The position numbers were made by a program, and so were the translations under genes. This document shows positions 57,929 to 64,000 of a stretch of 64,000 nucleotides of DNA, piece after piece. Positions within the stretch are counted from its first letter, which is position 1, and every line of letters starts with the position of its first letter. The notes below the pieces were generated by a model. It was not told the DNA's origin. It was given only the letters and a program-made list of their open reading frames with translations, and made no database searches. Source of the DNA: Curtobacterium salicis (GTDB taxonomy: Bacteria > Actinomycetota > Actinomycetes > Actinomycetales > Microbacteriaceae); contig NZ_JAAOYO010000003.1 of assembly GCF_011759505.1 (NCBI RefSeq), forward strand, positions 62,001 to 126,000, written 5' to 3'.

Positions 57929-58872
57929 GCGGTGGGCAACCGGGCCCGGTCCTCGCGGCCGGTGCCGTTGTCTGGCGAGACCAGGACGGCGAGCCGCTCG
58001 TCCTCCTGATCCACCGGGAGCACCACAAGGACGTCTCCTTCCCCAAGGGCAAGGTGGACCCCGGCGAGAGCATCCCCGGGGCAGCCGTCCGCGAGATCGA
58101 CGAAGAGACCGGGTACCGCGTGCACCTCGGCGCGCCCCTCGGTCAGGCCGAGTACGTGCTGCCGGGCGGTCGCGACAAGGTCGTGCACTACTGGTCGGCC
58201 CGGGTCTCCCGGAAGGAAGCCGAGCGTGCGGGCAAGTTCCGACCGAACGACGAGGTCGCCGCGGTCGAGTGGGTCTCCATCGACGACGCCCGCGGGCGAC
58301 TGACCTACGAACGGGACGTCGCGATCCTCGACCGCTTCGCCGACCGGGCCGCCGCGCACGAGCACGACACGTTCGCGCTGATCGCCCTGCGGCACGCGAA
58401 GACCGTCCCGGGTTCGGACTGGGACGGTCCGGATGCGACCCGGCCGCTCCTCCCCCTCGGCCGCGCACAGGCGAAGGCGGCCGCCGCACCGGTGGCGGCG
58501 TTCGGCCCGAAGAAGATCGTCAGCAGCACGGCAGCACGCTGCCTGGCGACCGTCGAACCCCTGTCGGCGCGCACGAAGGTCGGCGTCTCCGACACCCCGG
58601 ACATCAGCCAGGACGCCCACGAGCGCGGGACGGCCGACGTCAAGGGCGTCGTGCGGAAGCGCCTCGACAAGGCGAAGACGGCGGTGCTCTGCTCGCACGG
58701 CCCCGTCCTGCCCGACATCGTGGCGCGGATCGCCACGGACACCGCGGACGACGCGGCGCGGTTCGACCTCCGCCGTGCGGCCATGCTCTCCGTCGGCGAG
58801 TTCGCCGTGATGCACATCGCCGGACGCAAGCTCGTCGCCGTCGAGACGCACCGGAACACCGTCAGCGCCTGA
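57925..58872 (+). CDS. NUDIX hydrolase fused to a histidine phosphatase (MutT1-like)
   Basis: A 315-residue two-domain protein. N-terminal NUDIX box [20 protein letters not shown] is complete; the C-terminal half is a histidine phosphatase with RHG-like LRHAKTVPG and a second His in [13 protein letters not shown]. The same fusion is known as MutT1 in mycobacteria, cleaning 8-oxo-dGTP and diadenosine polyphosphates. GTG overlaps the ppk stop (GTGA), so the two are coupled. Confidence 0.9.
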   Translation: MSGGQPGPVLAAGAVVWRDQDGEPLVLLIHREHHKDVSFPKGKVDPGESIPGAAVREIDEETGYRVHLGAPLGQAEYVLPGGRDKVVHYWSARVSRKEAERAGKFRPNDEVAAVEWVSIDDARGRLTYERDVAILDRFADRAAAHEHDTFALIALRHAKTVPGSDWDGPDATRPLLPLGRAQAKAAAAPVAAFGPKKIVSSTAARCLATVEPLSARTKVGVSDTPDISQDAHERGTADVKGVVRKRLDKAKTAVLCSHGPVLPDIVARIATDTADDAARFDLRRAAMLSVGEFAVMHIAGRKLVAVETHRNTVSA

Positions 58873-58978
58873 GCCGGCACGGCCGGGTCCCGGCCAGCAC
58901 CGCCCCGTGGGCAGCATGCCCCGATCCTGCTCCCGAGCCCGCCCCGGTGTCCGGCGACCCGCACCGGGTGAACCCCGC

Positions 58979-59022
58979 GTTCACCTCCCGTTCACCGGGG
59001 AGCGTCATCCCGGTCACCTCTC
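58979..59022 (+). promoter_or_regulatory. PHO box of pstS: four 11-bp phased units
   Basis: GTTCACCTCCC (58979), GTTCACCGGGG (58990), AGCGTCATCCC (59001, degenerate), GGTCACCTCTC (59012). The last unit ends 5 bases before TACAGT (59028-59033), the likely -10, the same spacing as at phoU. Confidence 0.85.
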
Positions 59023-59027
59023 GTCCC

Positions 59028-59033
59028 TACAGT
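59028..59033 (+). promoter_or_regulatory. pstS -10 box
   Basis: TACAGT five bases after the PHO-box array; transcription would start near 59040, leaving a leader of about 65 nt. Confidence 0.55.
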
Positions 59034-59104
59034 CACTCCCGGGTCAGCACCGGCCCGGGGACCACACAGCGGTCCCACTGCACTTAATTCCCGAAGGGAC
59101 CCCT

Positions 59105-60223
59105 GTGAACATCAAGCGAATCGGCTCGGTCGCGGCAATCGCGATCGCCGGCGCCGTCGTGCTCTCCTCCTGCGCGGCGAACGAGGACGCTGGCAACGGC
59201 GGCAACTCGTCGTCGCCCGCCGCCTCCTCGGGTGTCGACTACTCGAGCCTCTCCGGCACGCTCACCGGCTCCGGCTCCTCCGCTCAGCAGACCGCTGAGG
59301 CGACCTGGGCCGCCGGCTTCCAGGGTCAGGCCTCCGGCGTCACCGTGAACTACTCGCCCGACGGCTCGGGTGCTGGCCGCGAGAACTTCATCTCGGGTGC
59401 CGCGGACTTCGCCGGCTCCGACGCCGCCCTCTCCGAGGACGAGCTCGGCGGCACCTTCAAGGGCTGCGCAGCGGACTCGAAGGCCATCGACATCCCGGTC
59501 TACATCTCCCCGATCGCCATCGCGTACAAGGTCGACGGCGTCTCGGACCTGACGCTCGACGCCAAGTCGATCGCGGGCATCTTCTCCGGCAAGATCAAGA
59601 AGTGGAACGACTCGGAGATCGCGTCGCTCAACGACGGCGTCAAGCTGCCCGACGCGGACATCACCGTCGTGCACCGCTCCGACGACTCCGGCACCACCCA
59701 GAACTTCTCCGAGTACCTGTCGGAGAACGCCGGTGACGCCTGGGGCAAGGAGCCGAGCCAGACCTTCCCGTTCCAGGTCGGTGACGCGGCAGCGAAGACC
59801 TCCGGTGTGGCCTCGGCCATGCAGGGCGCGTCGAACGCCATCACCTACATCGACGACTCCGGCGCCGGTGACCTCGACAAGGCCAAGCTCATGGTCGGCG
59901 ACAAGGCCACCGAGATCTCGGCTGAGGGTGCGGCCAAGGTCGTCGCCGACTCCGACGTCGCGTCGGGTCGCGAGGACAACGACCTCGCCATCCAGATCGA
60001 CCGCAAGGACACGGCAGACGGCGCCTGGCCGCTGGTGCTCGTCTCCTACGCCATCGCGTGCCAGGAGTACAAGGACAGCGCCAAGGCCGACCTCGTGAAG
60101 GCGTTCCTCGGGTACGTCGTCTCGGCGGACGCGCAGAAGGCCGCAGCGACGGAGGCCAAGTCGGCCGCCCTGTCGTCCGACCTCGCTGACAAGGCCGCCG
60201 CGGCGGTCAAGACCATCAAGTAA
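59105..60223 (+). CDS. pstS: Phosphate-binding lipoprotein PstS
   Basis: A 372-residue periplasmic-type phosphate receptor. Lipobox LSSC (Cys about 23); phosphate-binding loops LTGSGSSAQQ, DGSGAGRENF, DFAGSDAAL and RSDDSGTTQNF. It delivers phosphate to PstC-PstA. GTG start with AAGGGA upstream. First gene of pstSCAB; the hairpin behind it probably lets it be made in excess over the membrane genes. Confidence 0.97.
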   Translation: MNIKRIGSVAAIAIAGAVVLSSCAANEDAGNGGNSSSPAASSGVDYSSLSGTLTGSGSSAQQTAEATWAAGFQGQASGVTVNYSPDGSGAGRENFISGAADFAGSDAALSEDELGGTFKGCAADSKAIDIPVYISPIAIAYKVDGVSDLTLDAKSIAGIFSGKIKKWNDSEIASLNDGVKLPDADITVVHRSDDSGTTQNFSEYLSENAGDAWGKEPSQTFPFQVGDAAAKTSGVASAMQGASNAITYIDDSGAGDLDKAKLMVGDKATEISAEGAAKVVADSDVASGREDNDLAIQIDRKDTADGAWPLVLVSYAIACQEYKDSAKADLVKAFLGYVVSADAQKAAATEAKSAALSSDLADKAAAAVKTIK

Positions 60224-60235
60224 CACCCGCAAGCG

Positions 60236-60273
60236 CCCGGACGCCGGTCCCACCCACCTGACCGGCGTCCGGG
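60236..60273 (+). terminator. Attenuating hairpin between pstS and pstC
   Basis: Perfect 14-bp arms (60236-60249, 60260-60273) with a 10-base loop; likely a partial terminator or 3' stabiliser. Confidence 0.75.
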
Positions 60274-60386
60274 CTCTCGCCCGTCCTGACGCGAGCTGCC
60301 TCCCGCGCCCGTCACGGCCCCGACGCTCCACCTCTCCCCCCGAACCCCTCGCGCTCACCCCGGCGCGATCCTCCGACAGGAGCCCC

Positions 60387-61337
60387 ATGACGACCGCACC
60401 GGTCCGAGACCAGGACACCGCCACCCCGTCGAAGCCCAAGGCCGTCGTCCGCGTCGGCGACCGGGTGTTCTCCGCCGCGTCGGTCACGGCCGGCAGCCTG
60501 ATCCTCTTCGCCCTCGTCCTCGTCGCGGCGTTCCTCGTCTGGCAGAGCATCCCGGCCTTCAACGCCGAAGCCGGTTCGCTGCCGAACGACGCCTCGAACT
60601 TCTGGAGCTACGTCGGACCGCTGGTCTTCGGCACGGTCTGGTCGGCGTTCCTCGCACTGATCATGGCGGTGCCGCTGGCGATCGGGATCGCGCTCTTCAT
60701 CTCGCACTACGCACCGCGCCGCCTCGCGCCGGTCCTGGGCTACGTCATCGACCTGCTCGCCGCGGTGCCGTCGGTCGTGTACGGCCTCTGGGGCATCGTC
60801 GTCCTGGCCCGCCTGGTGAAGCCGTTCTATGCGTTCCTGCACGACCACTTCGGCTGGATCCCGCTGTTCTCCGGCCCGCTGTCCGGCACCGGCCGCACGA
60901 TCCTCACCGCGTCGATCGTCCTGGCGGTGATGGCCATCCCGATCATGACGGCCGTCATGCGCGAGATCTTCCTGCAGGCGCCGACCCTCAACGAGGAAGC
61001 GGCCCTGGCCCTCGGTGCGACGCGCTGGGAGATGATCCGGATGTCGGTCCTGCCGTTCGCCAAGTCCGGCATCGTGTCCGCGATCATGCTCGGCCTCGGC
61101 CGGGCGCTCGGTGAGACGATGGCGATCGCCCTGGTGCTGTCGGTGTCGACGAACATCACGTTCCAGCTCCTCACCCCGCTGAACCCGTCGACCATCGCGG
61201 CGAACATCGCGCTGCAGTTCGCCGAGGCTTCGGGAACGGCACTGAACGCGCTCATCGCGTCGGGCCTGATCCTCTTCGTCATCACCCTGGTCATCAACAT
61301 GCTCGCGCGGTACATCGTCCGCAACCGAGTCTCCTGA
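60387..61337 (+). CDS. pstC: Phosphate ABC permease PstC
   Basis: A 316-residue inner-membrane permease with six predicted helices; the EAA-like loop ALALGATRWEMIRMSVLPFAK contacts PstB. AGGAG precedes the ATG. Second gene of the operon. Confidence 0.95.
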   Translation: MTTAPVRDQDTATPSKPKAVVRVGDRVFSAASVTAGSLILFALVLVAAFLVWQSIPAFNAEAGSLPNDASNFWSYVGPLVFGTVWSAFLALIMAVPLAIGIALFISHYAPRRLAPVLGYVIDLLAAVPSVVYGLWGIVVLARLVKPFYAFLHDHFGWIPLFSGPLSGTGRTILTASIVLAVMAIPIMTAVMREIFLQAPTLNEEAALALGATRWEMIRMSVLPFAKSGIVSAIMLGLGRALGETMAIALVLSVSTNITFQLLTPLNPSTIAANIALQFAEASGTALNALIASGLILFVITLVINMLARYIVRNRVS

Positions 61338-61356
61338 CGGGAAAGGTCGCACCCCG

Positions 61357-62436
61357 ATGTCCCTCGCACTCCGTCAGCCCGCCGGCAACGTCTTCGCCAA
61401 CGGCAAGCTCCACAAGTCCGTCCCGTGGCTGCTGCTCGTCGGCAGCTGGGTCGCACTCGGCCTGGTCTTCGCCCTGCTCAACGCAGGCGGTGCCACCAAG
61501 GACTTCAACGTCGTCGCCGCGGTGTTCCTCGGCACCGTCCTGTTCGACGTGCTCATCGTCGTCGTCTCCCGCATCGTCGAGGGTGGCCGCAAGGCGGTTG
61601 ACCGCCTGATCACCTCGCTGGTCATCACCGCCTTCGTCATCGCGGTGCTGCCGCTGGTGTCGCTGCTCTGGACGGTCCTGGCCGACGGCCTCGCCCGGTT
61701 CGACGCACAGTTCTTCTCGTACTCGATGCGCGGTGTCATCTCCGAGGGCGGCGGCGCGGTGCACGCGCTGATCGGCACGCTCGAGATCACGCTCTTCGCG
61801 GCGCTCATCAGCGTCCCGATCGGGCTGCTCACCTCGATCTACCTGGTCGAGTACGGCAAGGGCGCGCTCGCCCGCGGCATCACCTTCTTCGTCGACGTGA
61901 TGACGGGCATCCCCTCGATCGTCGCCGGGCTGTTCGCCTACTCGCTGTTCGCCCTGTTCCTGGGCCCGGGTGCCCGGTTCGGCCTGGTCGGCTCGGTGGC
62001 CCTGGCGGTGCTGATGATCCCGATCGTCGTGCGCTCCACCGAAGAGGTCCTGAAGATCGTGCCGATGGAGCTCCGCGAGGCCTCGTACGCGCTGGGTGTC
62101 CCGAAGTGGCTGACGATCGTCAAGGTCGTGCTGCCGACGAGCCTCGCCGGCATCACGACGGGTGTCATGCTCTCGATCGCCCGCGTCATCGGCGAGACCG
62201 CTCCGCTGCTGGTCACCGCCGGGTTCACCTCGAGCATGAACTACGACCTGTTCAAGGACCCGATGATGACGCTGCCGGTGTTCGCGTACACGCAGTACTC
62301 GCAGCAGGGCGCCAACCCGGTGCCGTTCGTCGACCGGGCCTGGACCGCGGCGCTGCTCCTGATCCTCATCGTGATGCTGCTGAACCTGCTGGCCCGCTTC
62401 ATCACCCGCCTCTTCGCGCCCAAGCTCCCCCGCTAG
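61357..62436 (+). CDS. pstA: Phosphate ABC permease PstA
   Basis: A 359-residue permease. Its EAA-like loop is [21 protein letters not shown]. Two extra N-terminal helices (about residues 22-70 and 85-110) make it longer than E. coli PstA. It starts 19 bases after pstC with GGAAAGG as ribosome site. Confidence 0.95.
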   Translation: MSLALRQPAGNVFANGKLHKSVPWLLLVGSWVALGLVFALLNAGGATKDFNVVAAVFLGTVLFDVLIVVVSRIVEGGRKAVDRLITSLVITAFVIAVLPLVSLLWTVLADGLARFDAQFFSYSMRGVISEGGGAVHALIGTLEITLFAALISVPIGLLTSIYLVEYGKGALARGITFFVDVMTGIPSIVAGLFAYSLFALFLGPGARFGLVGSVALAVLMIPIVVRSTEEVLKIVPMELREASYALGVPKWLTIVKVVLPTSLAGITTGVMLSIARVIGETAPLLVTAGFTSSMNYDLFKDPMMTLPVFAYTQYSQQGANPVPFVDRAWTAALLLILIVMLLNLLARFITRLFAPKLPR

Positions 62437-62510
62437 GGAGGGCGCTGCCTCCCCCGCTGACGCGCTGCAGACCCGCAGACCCGCAGACCACCCAACCCAG
62501 AAGGAACCAC

Positions 62511-63290
62511 GTGTCCAAGCGCATCGAGGTCGACGGCCTCAACGTCTTCTACTCGAAGTTCAAGGCGGTCGAGGGCGTCGACATGACGATCGAGCCCCGC
62601 ACCGTCACCGCCTTCATCGGCCCGTCCGGCTGCGGCAAGTCGACGTTCCTCCGCACGCTCAACCGCATGCACGAGGTCATCCCCGGTGCCTACGTCGAGG
62701 GTTCCGTCAAGATCGACGGCGACGACCTGTACGCCCCGGGTGTCGACCCGGTCATCGTCCGTCGCCAGGTCGGCATGGTGTTCCAGCGTCCGAACCCGTT
62801 CCCGACGATGTCGATCAAGGACAACGTGCTGGCCGGCGTGAAGCTCAACAACAAGCGCATCTCGCGCTCGGAGGCCGAGGACGTCGTCGAGCGGTCGCTG
62901 CGGGGCGCGAACCTCTGGAACGAGGTCAAGGACCGCCTCGAGAAGCCCGGCATGGGCCTCTCCGGTGGGCAGCAGCAGCGCCTCTGCATCGCACGCGCGA
63001 TCGCGGTGCAGCCGGACGTGCTGCTCATGGACGAGCCGTGCTCCGCGCTCGACCCGATCTCGACCCTCGCGATCGAGGACCTCATCGAGGAGCTGAAGAA
63101 GGAGTTCACGATCGTGATCGTGACCCACAACATGCAGCAGGCCTCGCGCGTCAGCGACAAGACGGCGTTCTTCAACATCGCCGGCACCGGCCAGCCGGGT
63201 CACCTCATCGAGTACGACGACACCGCGACGATCTTCTCGAACCCGTCCGTCAAGTCGACCGAGGACTACGTCTCGGGTCGATTCGGGTGA
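62511..63290 (+). CDS. pstB: Phosphate ABC ATPase PstB
   Basis: A 259-residue ABC ATPase: Walker [19 protein letters not shown] loop [12 protein letters not shown], signature [16 protein letters not shown], Walker [14 protein letters not shown], His VTHNMQQ. Length and motifs are those of PstB. GTG start with AAGGA upstream. Confidence 0.97.
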   Translation: MSKRIEVDGLNVFYSKFKAVEGVDMTIEPRTVTAFIGPSGCGKSTFLRTLNRMHEVIPGAYVEGSVKIDGDDLYAPGVDPVIVRRQVGMVFQRPNPFPTMSIKDNVLAGVKLNNKRISRSEAEDVVERSLRGANLWNEVKDRLEKPGMGLSGGQQQRLCIARAIAVQPDVLLMDEPCSALDPISTLAIEDLIEELKKEFTIVIVTHNMQQASRVSDKTAFFNIAGTGQPGHLIEYDDTATIFSNPSVKSTEDYVSGRFG

Positions 63291-63325
63291 TCAGCGTCAC
63301 GACCGTCTGCTGACGGTCCAGCCGG

Positions 63326-63365
63326 GAGGCCCGGTGCACGTCCGCCACGGACGGCACCGGGCCTC
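63326..63365 (+). terminator. Terminator of the pst operon
   Basis: Two-part hairpin: outer 12-bp arms (63326-63337, 63354-63365) and inner CGTCCG-CCA-CGGACG (63339-63353). It carries the GGGAGGC core. Confidence 0.85.
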
Positions 63366-63402
63366 TCCGCGTCACGCCGTACGACCGGGCCCGCCCGCCC
63401 GC

Positions 63403-63434
63403 CAGTGCCGACACGACGGTCCCGACACGACGGT
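63403..63434. repeat. CGACACGACGGT repeat sharing a 17-mer with the groEL region
   Basis: CCGACACGACGGT at 63408 and 63422 (14-bp step). CAGTGCCGACACGACGG at 63403-63419 is identical to 17734-17750. Confidence 0.75.
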
Positions 63435-63456
63435 GCAGCCACGACCGTGCCCACAC

Positions 63457-63495
63457 GACGACGCCCCCGCGACCGTCGGTCACGGGGGCGTCGTC
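63457..63495 (-). terminator. Terminator of the anti-sigma factor gene
   Basis: Perfect 13-bp arms (63457-63469, 63483-63495), 13-base loop, 20 bp beyond the minus-strand stop codon. Confidence 0.75.
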
Positions 63496-63514
63496 CTGAA
63501 CCGTCAGGGGCCGG

Positions 63515-64000
63515 TCACGCCTCGGACGTGGGCACGGCGACCACCGGGGCGGAGGTGGGCTGCTTCGAGCCCCCGGCCGGCTCCACGGTGATGCCGATCG
63601 TGTCTCCGTTGCCCATCGTGCCGCGGAGGACCGCCGAACGGACACCGCCGTCGACGTCGTCCATCAGGCCGGCCGCGGTGATGCTGCCGCCGGACTCCTG
63701 CGAACCGATGTACCAGAGCTCGTACGTCTTGTCCTTCGGCGCCGCGTCGACGCCGTCGAGGATGACCGCGGACCGCTGGAGCTGCCCGGACCAGACGACC
63801 GTGGCCGTGCCGCCACCCTTGACCTTGGCGGTGCTCCGCTGGAAGTCCGGAGCGGCGTAGATCTGGTCGAGGCCGGAGGCCGCCTGCGTGGTCGCCGGCG
63901 CCCCACCGTCGTCCTGGAGCAGCGAGCCGCCGACGCCGAGCCCGACGCTCAGGAGGACGACGCCAGCAGCTGCGGCGACGCTGATCATCGCGGCGGGCCG
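63515..64000 (-). CDS. Anti-sigma-K factor (RskA-type), 5' end outside window
   Basis: The minus-strand frame is open to the right edge. The visible 161 residues start just before a transmembrane helix (MISVAAAAGVVLLSVGLGVGG) and continue into an RskA C-terminal domain: TATVVWSGQLQRSAVILDGV, YELWYIGS, ITVEPAGGSKQPTSAPV. The cytoplasmic sigma-binding part lies beyond the window, probably next to an ECF sigma factor gene. Confidence 0.85.
   Translation of the reverse strand, partial: RPAAMISVAAAAGVVLLSVGLGVGGSLLQDDGGAPATTQAASGLDQIYAAPDFQRSTAKVKGGGTATVVWSGQLQRSAVILDGVDAAPKDKTYELWYIGSQESGGSITAAGLMDDVDGGVRSAVLRGTMGNGDTIGITVEPAGGSKQPTSAPVVAVPTSEA

Overview
The window is 64 kb of a high-GC actinobacterial chromosome. 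The mycothiol synthase, CarD, an IdeR/DtxR regulator, GlnR, a bacterial XPB helicase, SenX3-RegX3 and a fused IspDF point to Actinobacteria. The overall gene mix and protein style suggest Microbacteriaceae, perhaps Curtobacterium; that placement is inference, because there is no rRNA here. No prophage, insertion sequence, integron or CRISPR array was seen. The genes are dense and mostly housekeeping. The unexplained structure lies in the intergenic DNA and in one secretion-like locus.

Layout. 1-5.7 kb: end of a duplicated HAD acid phosphatase, an epoxide-hydrolase-like enzyme, an HNH nuclease, a cell-wall NlpC/P60 peptidase with a long leader that may be a c-di-AMP riboswitch, and ideR. 5.9-14.5 kb: serC, DUF3027, a cold-shock protein, a helicase-associated protein plus XPB, and a two-component pair. 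14.6-20.8 kb: a DUF559 nuclease flanked by palindromes, an orphan groEL under two CIRCE operators, cspA, and two overlapping gene pairs. 20.8-30.1 kb: msrB, tRNA-Thr and metabolic or envelope singletons. 30.4-34.6 kb: a carD-ispDF-cysS-rlmB run on the minus strand. 35.6-38.3 kb: senX3-regX3 divergent from phoU. 38.4-46.8 kb: gpmA, a ygfZ-nitrobindin-microprotein operon, glnR-mshD, and a membrane Ser/Thr kinase. 47.1-55.6 kb: a three-gene operon with an FHA-containing FtsK/EssC-type ATPase, a periplasmic-binding-like protein and a 935-residue coiled-coil lipoprotein. 55.8-63.3 kb: ppk-nudix and pstSCAB. The window closes inside an anti-sigma factor gene.

Phosphate genes form the main functional theme. 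SenX3-RegX3 and PhoU share a divergent promoter region with an 11-bp-phased repeat array. The same 11-bp repeat precedes pstS, with identical spacing to the -10 box, so one regulon (sensor, regulator, PhoU, PstSCAB, possibly Ppk) can be read directly from the DNA.

The most distinctive DNA features are: short tandem repeats that begin or end at stop codons (at least five places); two copies of a 75-76 bp palindrome with compensatory changes; a 24-bp palindrome family with at least five copies; a recurrent GGGAGGC/GCCTCCC hairpin at gene ends; and many genes with a TAnnnT box exactly six bases before the start codon, implying leaderless mRNAs. The best candidate for an under-described system is the EssC-like/coiled-coil locus and its convergent kinase, which resembles a type VII secretion apparatus without visible WXG100 partners.
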